64,000 bases of DNA from Mesorhizobium temperatum (GTDB taxonomy: Bacteria > Pseudomonadota > Alphaproteobacteria > Rhizobiales > Rhizobiaceae), in the NCBI RefSeq assembly GCF_002284575.1, contig NZ_NPKJ01000066.1:89513-153512 (forward strand), read 5' to 3'. The notes under the pieces are model-generated. The model worked only from the letters and a program-made list of their open reading frames with translations, did no database searches and had not been told where the DNA came from. The position numbers and the translations under genes were made by a program. This document shows, in pieces, positions 17,787 through 26,958 of this stretch (the stretch's first letter is position 1; every line of letters starts with the position of its first letter).

Positions 17787-19232
17787 TCAGCCGAGCCCGG
17801 CTTCCTTGAGCTGGCCGTCAACGCTGGTGGCCAGCATGTCGAGGCCTTCGTCGATCGGCACTTCCTTGGCCACCATCTTCTGCAGCGTCGCCGCCCATTC
17901 GGTGGTGAGATCGAAGAACAGCGGCTGCGGGGTGAACTTGATGCTGGCGCCCGGCGCCGAGACGTCGAACATCTCGACATAGCCCGGATAGCTCTTGTTC
18001 AGCTTCTCGCGGAACATCTCGTCGTTCCAGACCGACTGACGGACCGGATTGACGAAGTCCATCTTGGTCGCACCGAACAGTGCATGCTCGGGCCCGGACG
18101 CCCATTGCATGAAGTACCAGGTGGCGTCCTTGTCCTTCGAGAAATTGGACATCGACAGCGACCAGATCCAGATATTGGGCGTCGGCGCCTTGGCGGCGGG
18201 ATTGGCTTTGAAGGCGGAGAAGGCGAGCTTGCCGGCCATCTTGTTGTCGCCGCCATTCATGAAGTAGCCGAGAATGTCGGCGTCGTAGATCATCGCCGAG
18301 GCGCCTGCACCGAGATCGGTGCCGACCTGATACCAGGTATAGGTCGACCAGTCCTTGGGGCCGCTCTCCTGGATCATCTGAACCCACTGCTTGTGGAAGG
18401 CCTTGGACTCGGCGGTGTTCATCGCGGCCGACAATTTGCCGTCAGCCGATACGTTCAGGTCCTTCTGGTCAAAGTTGGCGTAAGCCGACAGGAAGCCGGG
18501 ATGGATCGTCGCCCAGGAGCGCGAACCGCGCACGCCGATGCCGTAGACACCGCCGCCAACATCCTTGGTAAGCTTCGCCGCCGTAGCGACCATCTCGTCC
18601 ATATTGCCGGGAACGCTGACGCCGACCTTGTCGAACATACCCTTGTTGTAGGTGATGTTGTTCTGTTCGAAGCCCCATGGAATGCACCACTGCTTGGCGT
18701 CGTCGGAACCGAGCGCTCCGCCCGGCTGGCCGTTCCAGGCGCAGGACTTCCAGACGCCGGGCAGGAAATCGTCCCAGGCATAGTTCACGTTGGTCTTGGT
18801 CGGATCCTTGATCCACTCGTTAAGGTCGGTGATCCAGCCGGCCGGGCCATAGGTCCAGGTCATGTAGGCGCCGGTCATGAAGGCATCGTATTCAGGCGAG
18901 CTGGCCGACAGCGCAGCGGTGACCTTGTCGAAATAGACATCCTCCGGGAAGACGTCATAGACGACTTCCATGCCGGTCAACTTTTTGAAGTTTTCAAGGT
19001 TGGCGATCATCGCATCCGCGTAAGGATGCTTGTTGAGCAAGAGCTTGATGGTCTTGCCCTTGTGCGCCTGCCAGTCGAAGTCCGCCGCCAGCGCACGGGT
19101 CTGCCCCAGATTGAGCAGCGTGCCGGCCGTGCCAGCGGCAAGGCCCATCGCGCCAAGACCCTTGATCAGCCCACGACGATCAACTTGTCCGCGCAGGAAC
19201 GCATCGATCAGGTCTTTTTCTTTCTCATGCAT
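17787..19232 (-). CDS. Polyol ABC importer periplasmic substrate-binding protein
   Basis: The protein has 481 residues and belongs to the family 1 (sugar/polyol) solute-binding proteins. An N-terminal export signal follows about 20 charged residues. It includes DRRGLIKGLGAMGLAAGTAG, a plausible twin-arginine type signal ending near ALAADF. The start has a good GGAGGAGA ribosome site. It is the first gene of the transporter part and is preceded by eryD with a 44-base gap. By position it corresponds to MptA of the S. meliloti polyol importer. Erythritol is the likely ligand here; other polyols such as adonitol or arabitol remain possible. Confidence 0.83.
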   Translation of the reverse strand: MHEKEKDLIDAFLRGQVDRRGLIKGLGAMGLAAGTAGTLLNLGQTRALAADFDWQAHKGKTIKLLLNKHPYADAMIANLENFKKLTGMEVVYDVFPEDVYFDKVTAALSASSPEYDAFMTGAYMTWTYGPAGWITDLNEWIKDPTKTNVNYAWDDFLPGVWKSCAWNGQPGGALGSDDAKQWCIPWGFEQNNITYNKGMFDKVGVSVPGNMDEMVATAAKLTKDVGGGVYGIGVRGSRSWATIHPGFLSAYANFDQKDLNVSADGKLSAAMNTAESKAFHKQWVQMIQESGPKDWSTYTWYQVGTDLGAGASAMIYDADILGYFMNGGDNKMAGKLAFSAFKANPAAKAPTPNIWIWSLSMSNFSKDKDATWYFMQWASGPEHALFGATKMDFVNPVRQSVWNDEMFREKLNKSYPGYVEMFDVSAPGASIKFTPQPLFFDLTTEWAATLQKMVAKEVPIDEGLDMLATSVDGQLKEAGLG

Positions 19233-19276
19233 TTGTCTTCTCCTCCACAGGGTAGTTTCAATCGAATGGCTGCCGG

Positions 19277-20251
19277 CTACCCGACCGGCGTCTGCTCCAC
19301 GAGTGATCGTGCCGTCCGCTCATCGGTGACCAAGCCCTTGAGATAGCGGCCCTCCAACACCGATTTGATGGCACGAACCTTCACCTTGCCGCCGGCAACG
19401 GCGACAATCCTGCGATTGCTGATATCTTCTCGCGCCAGCGCCAGCGCCCGGTTGGAAAGGGTCGTCTCGACCGCCTTTCCAGCATCGTCGAAGAAATGGC
19501 CGAGCAGTTCGCCGACGCCGCCCTTGCGACGGATCTCCTCCATTTCGCCCTTCTCGATCATGCCGGTGGCGACCAGCGACGCCTCGCGCTCGGCGGTGCC
19601 GATACCGGCGATGAGCAGGTCGGCGGCTTTGCCGAGATCGAAGACCTCGCTGATGCCCTTCTGCCCAAGCAGCACAGTTCGATCCTCGACCGTGTTGGCG
19701 AACATCGGCACCGGCATCACATAGGCTTCCGCGCCGGTCCGTTCGGCCAGACGGTGAATGACGTCGTGCGGATTGGCCGAGAACTTGCGCGTCAGGCCGC
19801 CAAGCAGGGAAACGAAGCGGATCTTTTCGGCCGATATGCGCGGCAGATACTCCACGCAGGCGGCCAGCGTGCGGCCATGACCGACGCCGATCAGCGTATC
19901 CTCGCCGCGTTCGATCTCACGCTTGAGGAACTGCGCGCCGGCGATGCCGAGCGCCTTGAGCGGCAGGTCTTCCCCGTCAAAGTCGGGAACGACCTCGCAA
20001 TAGTCGAGGCCGTAGCGGCTGGACAAATCGTCTTCAAGCGCGACGCATTCCGACACTTCGCCGTCGATATAGACTTTGACCAACCCTTCCTGATTGGCCT
20101 TGGTGATGAGACGATGCGCCTTGAGGCTGGTCAGGCCGAGCCGCTTGGCGACCTCCGACTGGGTCAGGCCGCCAGCATAATGAAGCCAGGCGGCACGCGT
20201 CGCCATACTGGTTTCATCGTCGCGCAGCAGGCCGTTTCCAAAACCAACCAT
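19277..20251 (-). CDS. eryD: EryD-like SorC-family regulator of the erythritol operon
   Basis: The protein has 324 residues. An N-terminal helix-turn-helix (AAWLHYAGGLTQSEVAKRLG, residues about 20-55) is followed by a large SorC sugar-binding domain containing LIGVGHGRTLAACV and LLGGLTRK. Brucella EryD has the same architecture and represses the ery operon until erythritol is present. Here eryD is the first gene, ahead of the transporter, instead of following eryC. It may therefore regulate its own promoter in the AT-rich stretch just upstream (20255-20295). Confidence 0.87.
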   Translation of the reverse strand: MVGFGNGLLRDDETSMATRAAWLHYAGGLTQSEVAKRLGLTSLKAHRLITKANQEGLVKVYIDGEVSECVALEDDLSSRYGLDYCEVVPDFDGEDLPLKALGIAGAQFLKREIERGEDTLIGVGHGRTLAACVEYLPRISAEKIRFVSLLGGLTRKFSANPHDVIHRLAERTGAEAYVMPVPMFANTVEDRTVLLGQKGISEVFDLGKAADLLIAGIGTAEREASLVATGMIEKGEMEEIRRKGGVGELLGHFFDDAGKAVETTLSNRALALAREDISNRRIVAVAGGKVKVRAIKSVLEGRYLKGLVTDERTARSLVEQTPVG

Positions 20252-20755
20252 TTCCGCCCTAAGATATTTTTATCAGTTGATGCAAAATTTTTCACAAGCC
20301 GCCGCCGGAGTCAAGCGCCGCGTGGTTCAATTTGCACCAAGGAGGCAAAAACTAGCCTGCTGGAGAGCCATCCTGCAGGTCGGCCCCCGGTTGAAATGCC
20401 ACGCCTGTCGACCTGCCGGAGCCGCGATCAGCCTGCCGGCCCTGCTCGTCATCGACGCTCAGGTTGGCTAGGTGGCTCAGCCGGCTGACCAGATTTATGG
20501 TTTGCAACTGCCTGGGACCCATGCCTGCTCCGCCGTCCGACACCGCGCGTTGCTGGAACTGGCGAAGGCCGTTTGCAGAAAATGCCCTGCCTGCCGAACG
20601 GCGGTAGACCTCGCTTGCAGATCAGGCGGATTCGGGCACATTAGAACAGGGGCAGAGACGTATCGATCTTCGCTTCACCAGAGCTACAATAATTCTTCAC
20701 AAACGGCTGTCTATCCTGGCGACAGGCGTTTGGTTCGAGTCACGAGGGGCGCGGC
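20252..20755. other. 504-base intergenic region between divergent eryD and the SWIM-protein gene
   Basis: The eryD-proximal 45 bases are AT-rich and should contain the ery operon promoter. GAGGGG at 20744-20749 is the ribosome site of the next gene. The middle part has several short frames with no recognisable protein and no clear palindrome. I see no further feature. Confidence 0.5.
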
Positions 20756-22156
20756 TTGGAATTCGATTTGAAGACCATTGAGGCGCTTGCTCCCGATCAA
20801 GCGTCGCTGAGCGCCGCCTCCAAACTGACCAAGCGATCGAACTGGCCGCGGCTCGAGCGGAATGAGCAGCAGGCGCTCATCTGGGGTGAATGCCAGGGCT
20901 CCGGCTCCAATCCTTATCGGGTGGTGGTCGACACGGGCGATCACGGCTACAAATGCACCTGCCCGTCGCGAAAATTCCCCTGCAAGCACACGCTGGCCCT
21001 GATGTGGATTGCCGCCACCGCGCCAGCCAGTTTTGCCGCGGCCGAATCCTCGCCGGAATGGGTGAATGACTGGCTTGGCAGGCGCAGGAAGACGACGCCA
21101 CCGCCAGCGCAACCGATAGCCGGTGCGGCGGCCAAGAGCATCGATGACGCCGCACGGACGGACGAGAGCGCCGCGGTCGAAGACGTTGCGGCGGTGGAGC
21201 GTCGCGAGGCAGCGCAGCGCAAGCGGGCGGAAGACACTCGACAAGCAGTGTCGGCGGCGCTCGATGAGCTCGACCAATGGATCGCCGACCAGTTGCGGCT
21301 TGGTCTTTCCGGGTTTGTCGACGGCAGCAGCGACCGTTGCCGCCGGATTGCCGCGCGGCTGGTCGACATGAAGGCAACCGCGCTTGCCGGCCGCATCGAC
21401 GAGATCCCTTCGCGGCTGATGGCGCTGCGCAGCGAAGAAAGACCGGATGCGGCGATCCGTGAGCTTGGCAAGCTTGTGCTGCTAGCCAAGGCATGGCGGG
21501 CGGCGCCGGATGATCCCGAATTGAAGCGACTCGTATCGACATCGGAAACCCGCGAACAGGTTCTGGCCAGTCCCGATGCAAGACAGGTCGAAAGCTTCTG
21601 GGAAGTTCTGGGCGAGAAGATCGAGAGCCGCCGCGACGGTCTCGTCAGCCATTCGACCTGGCTGCTCGATCTGAAGAGCACTACCCCGCAATTTGCCGTG
21701 CTGCTCGATTATTTTCCGGCTTCTGCCGGACGCCGGTCCAACGCTTTTGCTCCGGGTGATCGTTTCGATGCCCGGCTGGTCTTCTACCCAGCCCGCAAAC
21801 CGCTGCGCGCACTGGTGGCGGAACGCATGGGTGACGTGATGTCCGGCGCATGGCCTGATTTCAGCTTGGGCGCTACAAAGGACCCACTCGCCGGGCATGC
21901 TTCCTATCAGGATGCAGCGCCTTGGATTACCGATTGTCCTCTCTTGCTGCCGCCTGGTGCGATCCTGGTCGATGACCGCGGCACAGGCTGGTGGCAGGCC
22001 GCGGGCGATCCGCAAGGGATAGCCTTGCCGATCGCCGGCGCTGTCAATCAAACATTGCTCGGCCTCGACCTTGCGGCCACGGCAGCGCTCTGGGATGGCG
22101 CCAGGCTTGACCTCCTGGCGGCGCAAAGCGGATTCGGGAGGCTCGACCTGTCGTGA
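20756..22156 (+). CDS. SWIM zinc-finger protein of the MoxR/vWA cluster
   Basis: The protein has 466 residues from a TTG start that has GAGGGG 6 bases upstream; there is no nearby ATG. A SWIM zinc finger lies at residues 67-78 (C-x-C-x6-C-x-H: CTCPSRKFPCKH). An Ala/Pro/charged linker follows (about 105-170), then a C-terminal domain unlike anything I recognise. SWIM fingers bind nucleic acid or protein. It is the first of five overlapping genes resembling E. coli yehQ with yehL, yehM and yehP. No function is established for the set. Confidence 0.75.
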   Translation: MEFDLKTIEALAPDQASLSAASKLTKRSNWPRLERNEQQALIWGECQGSGSNPYRVVVDTGDHGYKCTCPSRKFPCKHTLALMWIAATAPASFAAAESSPEWVNDWLGRRRKTTPPPAQPIAGAAAKSIDDAARTDESAAVEDVAAVERREAAQRKRAEDTRQAVSAALDELDQWIADQLRLGLSGFVDGSSDRCRRIAARLVDMKATALAGRIDEIPSRLMALRSEERPDAAIRELGKLVLLAKAWRAAPDDPELKRLVSTSETREQVLASPDARQVESFWEVLGEKIESRRDGLVSHSTWLLDLKSTTPQFAVLLDYFPASAGRRSNAFAPGDRFDARLVFYPARKPLRALVAERMGDVMSGAWPDFSLGATKDPLAGHASYQDAAPWITDCPLLLPPGAILVDDRGTGWWQAAGDPQGIALPIAGAVNQTLLGLDLAATAALWDGARLDLLAAQSGFGRLDLS

Positions 22157-23595
22157 ATGAGAGCGAGCAAACAGGCCTGGCGACAATGCGCGATTGCTGG
22201 ATCACCGGCGGAGCCACCTTCGATCTGGCTCCAACCGCCTGGAAGACAATCGCCGGCGGTGCAAGTCCCGACGAGCAGGAGCGCCGGCTTCTGGCAATCG
22301 CAGCACAGGCGCTCGACGTCGCCCTGCGGCCGGCGGCGCCGAAGACACTCAGGCGCCGACCGCCGCTGCCCAGGCTTGCGCTCCCTATGCTGCCGGAGCG
22401 GTTGCGGCCGCTGTTGAGAGCCGCTCTGAAACACGCCGCCGACGCGAGACGCAAGACGCGCGTGGTGACGCTTGTCGCCAGCCGCGGCTTTGTCCTCCAT
22501 CCGATGGACTGGATGCCCATCGCGTCGGATCAGAACAGTCCGGACGTCTACGCTCCCTGGATCGACTGGCAAGCAAGCGTGGACGGGGAGAGACATGCCC
22601 CGCAAGAGAAACTGACGGCGGAAAATTGGGATGAGTTCTATCCCGCCGCGCGACGCATCGCGCTGGCAGACATGCGCCGCAGTGAACCGGCTTCGGCCCG
22701 AATGCTGGTCGAGGCCAAGGCATCGGGCGAGCCCGCCGAGGTCAGGCTTGCGCTCGTCGAGCTCATGCGCTTCGGCCTGAATCCTGAGGACGCGCCGTTC
22801 CTTAAAAGCCTCTCCGCCGACAGGTCCGGCAAGGTGCGCGAACTGGCTGGCCGGCTGCTGGCAAGGTTGGGAGAGCACGGCCGTTCAAACGATGGCGGAC
22901 CGGGTGATCCCGCAGCTGAACTCGCCGCTTTCATCAGCGAAGGCAAATCCGGCTTCATCCGCCGCCGCAGCATCTACACGCCGGCGAAGTTGAAATCGCC
23001 GGCGCAGGAAAAGCGTCGCGCCGAATTGTTCGAGACCTGCAATCTGGTCGACCTGGCCGCGCGGTTCAGTGCTACCGAACCTGAGTTCATAGGAGCTTGG
23101 CAGTTCGGCGCCGACAACAATGCCGACATCCTGATCGCACGAATGGTCGCCGCTTCGGGGAGCGACGTCGCGGTGACGCATATGGCGGACGCACTTGTCG
23201 CCGATGGCGGCAAGCCAGCGCTGTTCGTACTGCTCACGCCGCGCCTGGACAGTCGCAGAAAACGAGCCCTCGTCCGGCTGATCCTCAAGGAGGCGAATTA
23301 CCTCAACGCGATCAATCTGGCGGAAGGCATTGATGCTGGCTGGCTGGAATGGGACGATCTTTCGAATGGGTCGGCTCTTGCGGCGCTGCGTTCCGCCGTT
23401 GCGGGAAACGACGACGCCATGCGCCGGGGCGCCGACGATATACTGGAAACGATCGGCTTCCTTGCCACGGCGACCACAGCAGCAAAATTGATCGACGAGG
23501 TCGTCGCAGCCGGCATGCCGCCCGCAGCCCCATCACTCGGTGTCCTGCGTCTCAACGCGGCGCTGGCCGAATATCAGTCTAGAACCGACACATGA
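22153..23595 (+). CDS. DUF5691-like protein of the MoxR/vWA cluster
   Basis: The protein has 480 residues, starting at a GTG that overlaps the preceding stop (GTGA). The sequence is mostly helical and rich in Ala, Leu and Arg. A HEAT-like helical stretch lies around 180-240 (EVRLALVELMRFGLNPEDAP). No catalytic motif is visible. The DUF5691 assignment rests on position between a SWIM protein and a MoxR ATPase and on general appearance, so it is tentative. It could be a scaffold or adaptor for the ATPase. Confidence 0.6.
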   Translation: MNESEQTGLATMRDCWITGGATFDLAPTAWKTIAGGASPDEQERRLLAIAAQALDVALRPAAPKTLRRRPPLPRLALPMLPERLRPLLRAALKHAADARRKTRVVTLVASRGFVLHPMDWMPIASDQNSPDVYAPWIDWQASVDGERHAPQEKLTAENWDEFYPAARRIALADMRRSEPASARMLVEAKASGEPAEVRLALVELMRFGLNPEDAPFLKSLSADRSGKVRELAGRLLARLGEHGRSNDGGPGDPAAELAAFISEGKSGFIRRRSIYTPAKLKSPAQEKRRAELFETCNLVDLAARFSATEPEFIGAWQFGADNNADILIARMVAASGSDVAVTHMADALVADGGKPALFVLLTPRLDSRRKRALVRLILKEANYLNAINLAEGIDAGWLEWDDLSNGSALAALRSAVAGNDDAMRRGADDILETIGFLATATTAAKLIDEVVAAGMPPAAPSLGVLRLNAALAEYQSRTDT

Positions 23596-23613
23596 TCAAT
23601 CCGGAGAATTCAT

Positions 23614-24693
23614 ATGAACGCTGCCATCCGTCTCCCGGTCGAGCAGGCCTATGCCTCTGAATTGCAGGCGCTGGCGCGCAGTGACGACAGGCAAAAGCCG
23701 GCCGGCTGGAGCCTCTCTCCACAAGCTGTGCTGACTTATCTGCTGGGCGGGAAGGCCGGTGACGGCACGCCGGTAACGCCAAAATATGTCGGTCGCCGCC
23801 GACTGATGGAGACCGCGGTGGCAACGCTCGCCACCGACCGCGCACTGTTGCTGCTCGGCGTTCCCGGAACGGCCAAGTCCTGGGTGTCGGAACATCTGGC
23901 CGCCGCCATCATGGGCGACTCGACGCTGATCGTGCAGTGCACGGCCGGCACCGACGAGAACCAGATCCGCTATGGCTGGAACTATGCACAACTTCTGGCA
24001 AAGGGCCCGAGCCAGGAAGCATTGGTGCCGACGCCGCTCTACCGCGCCATGCAGACCGGCAAGCTCTGCCGGCTCGAGGAACTGACGCGCATGGGCTCGG
24101 ATGTGCAAGACACGCTGATCACTGTACTTTCCGAAAAGATGATGCCGATCCCGGAATTGAACACATCGATCTATGCCCAGCGCGGCTTCAACATCATCGC
24201 CACGGCAAACAACCGGGACAAAGGAGTGAATGAACTCTCCTCGGCACTCAAGCGTCGCTTCAATGTCGTGGTGCTGCCATTGCCGGAAGACATGGCTGAA
24301 GAGGTGGCGATCGTCTCCAAGCGGGTCGATGAGATGGCCGGCGGGCTCGACCTGCCGGTGCCGAAAAATGTCGGCGAGGAGATAGCCCGGGTATTGACCA
24401 TCTTCCGTGAATTGCGATCCGGTGCGACCGCCGACGGCAAGGTGACGCTGAAGACGCCCTCGGGCTCGCTGTCGACCGCCGAGGCGATCGCGACGATGGT
24501 TGGCGGGCTGAGCCAGGCGGCGTGGTTCGACAGCGGCAAGCTCGGCGCCGAAGGTCTCGCCGCCAGCCTTGTCGGCGCGATCGTGAAAGATCCGGTACAG
24601 GACAAGGCAGTGCTTGAGGAATATCTGGAAACAGTGCTCAAGAAGCGGCCTGACTATGCCGGCTACTATGCGGCCTTGAACGCAGCGATCTGA
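23614..24693 (+). CDS. MoxR-type AAA+ ATPase with altered Walker B
   Basis: The protein has 359 residues. Walker A is GVPGTAKS (residues 82-89). In the Walker B position MoxR proteins normally read hydrophobic-DE, but here it is LCRLEELTR with E155-E156. Sensor 1 is IIATANNRD and the arginine finger segment is LSSALKRRFN. MoxR ATPases usually pair with vWA proteins to remodel or activate a partner, and a vWA gene closes this cluster. It is similar in size and context to E. coli YehL. The start has a GGAGA site. Confidence 0.8.
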   Translation: MNAAIRLPVEQAYASELQALARSDDRQKPAGWSLSPQAVLTYLLGGKAGDGTPVTPKYVGRRRLMETAVATLATDRALLLLGVPGTAKSWVSEHLAAAIMGDSTLIVQCTAGTDENQIRYGWNYAQLLAKGPSQEALVPTPLYRAMQTGKLCRLEELTRMGSDVQDTLITVLSEKMMPIPELNTSIYAQRGFNIIATANNRDKGVNELSSALKRRFNVVVLPLPEDMAEEVAIVSKRVDEMAGGLDLPVPKNVGEEIARVLTIFRELRSGATADGKVTLKTPSGSLSTAEAIATMVGGLSQAAWFDSGKLGAEGLAASLVGAIVKDPVQDKAVLEEYLETVLKKRPDYAGYYAALNAAI

Positions 24694-24699
24694 CGCGTC

Positions 24700-26958
24700 A
24701 TGGGACACAGCGACGTCGCCTATTTCGGCATACGCCATCACGGGCCGGGTTCCGCCGACAGCCTTGTGCAGGCATTGCAGGATTTGCAGCCGGAAGCCGT
24801 GCTGATCGAGGGGCCGATCGATGCCTCCGCGCTACTGCCGTTGCTGGCCCGCCCGGAGATGCAGCCGCCGGTAGCACTGCTTTGCTATCCGGAGGAGGAT
24901 CCGGCTTCGACAAGCTTCTGGCCATTCGCCGAGTTCTCGCCGGAATATCAGGCGGTCCTTTGGGCCGTGGACAACAAGGCGGCGTTGCGCTTCATCGACC
25001 TGCCGTCGTCGGCGCGCTTGACGGCAGCGGCGGCCGATGGCGCGGAAAAAGTCGATGCTGGCGAAGCGAAAGAAGCAAGCGAGCATGACGACGTGGCTCC
25101 GCATCGGCGTGATCCGATAGGCACGCTGGCCCGCGCCGCCGGCTATGAGGATGGCGAAAGCTGGTGGTCGGACATCATCGAGCAGAATCCGGAACCAGGC
25201 CCCATATTCGCGGCCATCTCCGACGCGATGACGACGCTAAGGGATGGTGAAGGCTCGATCGCGCAGTTCGAGGCCCAGCGCGAAGCGCATATGCGGCTCG
25301 AAATCGCTGCGGCGCGCAAGGAATTCGACGGAACTATCGCCGTCGTCTGCGGGGCGTGGCATGTGCCGGCACTGCAGGCGACACACACGCAGAAAAACGA
25401 TCAAGCCCTGCTCAAGGGGATTGCAAGGCGCAAGAGCACGATGACATGGGCGCCGTGGACGGGCCCGCGTTTGGCGCTGGGCTACGGCTATGGCGCGGGC
25501 GTCGTCGCACCCGGCTGGTGCAAGCATCTCTGGCGCACGCGCGGCCGGCGCGATGCAGCAACCTTGTGGCTTGCAATGATTGCAGCGGTGCTGCGCGTGA
25601 AGGGTCACCTGGTCTCGACCGCTTCGCTGATCGAAGCGGAGCGGCTCGCCCGCACGCTCGCCGCGATTCGCGAGCGGCCGAAACCCGGGTTTGAGGAATT
25701 GCGCGACGCCGCAATTGCGGCTCTGTTCAATGGCGAAGCGTTGCTGTGGGCCCTGGTCGAGGCCGAGCTGCTTCTAGGTGCGGACGTCGGCGAAATTCCA
25801 CCCGACACGCCGTTGGCGCCGTTGATCGAAGATCTGCAGCGCAACCAGAAGGCGGCGCGGCTGAAACCTGAAGCGCTGGAGCGGGAACTATCCGTCGACC
25901 TGCGAAGCGACAGCGGGCTGTTTCGTTCGACATTGCTGCATCGGCTGAACGTGCTTGGTGTGCATTGGGGCAAGTTGACGGACGCCGGTCGCAGCCGTGG
26001 CACCTTCCGCGAGCGGTGGACCCTGGCCTGGGAGCCGGAATATGCCGTTCGCCTGGTGGAGAACCTGATCTACGGGCCGACCATCGAAAAGGCCGCCAAC
26101 GGCCGCCTGATCCAGATGATCGAAGCCGCAGCAACCCTCGATACTCTTGCGGCACTGGTCCAGGGCGCCATCACGGCAGGCCTGTCGGAAGCATCGACGG
26201 CCGGTCTCGCGGCCTTGGAGGCGCGCGCGGCGCGCAGCAGCGAATGCCTGGAGATTCTGGCCTCGGTGCCGCCGCTCGCCGACATCATCCGCTACGGCGA
26301 GGCCCGCAAAACGGAGACGAACCGGCTTTCCGGCCTCATGGAGCGGCTGATCGTCGAAGGTGCGATCGCGCTTCCCTATGCGGCACGCGACCTGGATGAG
26401 CAGGCCGCCGCGACGCTGGCTAGCGCGATGCGCAAGGCCGATGAGGCGATCAGGCTGGTCGAGCCCGGGGAAGACGTGCTGAACGGATGGCGCAACGGGC
26501 TGGCTGCCGTGCTGGAGGGGTCAAGGGCGACGGCGCTGCTGGCCGGATGCGCCGCGCACCTGCTCTACGAGGCCGGCCGCCTGTCCGCCGAAGCCGCAGC
26601 CGGGCTGCTCGCGCGACGCCTGTCGCCGGGCACGCCAGTCGCCGAGGCGGCGGGGTTCTTCGAGGGCTTCTTCAGCACAGCCGGTCAACGGCTGATCTAT
26701 GACGAAGGTCTGCGCGGCGCGGTCGATTCCTGGCTCAAATCTCTCGACGAAGATGCTTTCATCGCGCACCTGCCGTTGCTGCGCCGCGTCTTTTCCAATC
26801 TGGACAGCATGGAGCGCCGGCGGCTGATCGAAGCGGTTCTCGGCCGCGCCGCGCGCTTGCCGGCTGGCCTAACGCCGACGCCGGATGGCGGCGAGGCATG
26901 GCGCCGACACCTGGAACAGCTTGGACCATTGCTCATGGGAGGAAACGGCAATGGATGA
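24700..26958 (+). CDS. DUF5682-like large protein of the MoxR/vWA cluster
   Basis: The protein has 752 residues. The N-terminal region (FGIRHHGPGSADSLVQALQ; VLIEGPIDAS) contains conserved-looking His, Gly and Glu residues, as in TraB/PrgY-related folds. An Ala-rich helical remainder follows. An internal segment (AVVCGAWHVPALQ) again resembles a buried His motif. Length and context fit E. coli YehM. No enzyme activity is known to me. It starts 6 bases after the ATPase gene and overlaps the vWA gene by 8 bases. Confidence 0.7.
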   Translation: MGHSDVAYFGIRHHGPGSADSLVQALQDLQPEAVLIEGPIDASALLPLLARPEMQPPVALLCYPEEDPASTSFWPFAEFSPEYQAVLWAVDNKAALRFIDLPSSARLTAAAADGAEKVDAGEAKEASEHDDVAPHRRDPIGTLARAAGYEDGESWWSDIIEQNPEPGPIFAAISDAMTTLRDGEGSIAQFEAQREAHMRLEIAAARKEFDGTIAVVCGAWHVPALQATHTQKNDQALLKGIARRKSTMTWAPWTGPRLALGYGYGAGVVAPGWCKHLWRTRGRRDAATLWLAMIAAVLRVKGHLVSTASLIEAERLARTLAAIRERPKPGFEELRDAAIAALFNGEALLWALVEAELLLGADVGEIPPDTPLAPLIEDLQRNQKAARLKPEALERELSVDLRSDSGLFRSTLLHRLNVLGVHWGKLTDAGRSRGTFRERWTLAWEPEYAVRLVENLIYGPTIEKAANGRLIQMIEAAATLDTLAALVQGAITAGLSEASTAGLAALEARAARSSECLEILASVPPLADIIRYGEARKTETNRLSGLMERLIVEGAIALPYAARDLDEQAAATLASAMRKADEAIRLVEPGEDVLNGWRNGLAAVLEGSRATALLAGCAAHLLYEAGRLSAEAAAGLLARRLSPGTPVAEAAGFFEGFFSTAGQRLIYDEGLRGAVDSWLKSLDEDAFIAHLPLLRRVFSNLDSMERRRLIEAVLGRAARLPAGLTPTPDGGEAWRRHLEQLGPLLMGGNGNG

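Noticed and set aside
9375..19232. Reading the region as a glycerol locus (glpD, glpK and Glp-type importer)
   Set aside because: The importer type and the FAD enzyme would allow it. The presence of eryC, an EryD-type SorC regulator and tpi/rpiB paralogues fits erythritol better.
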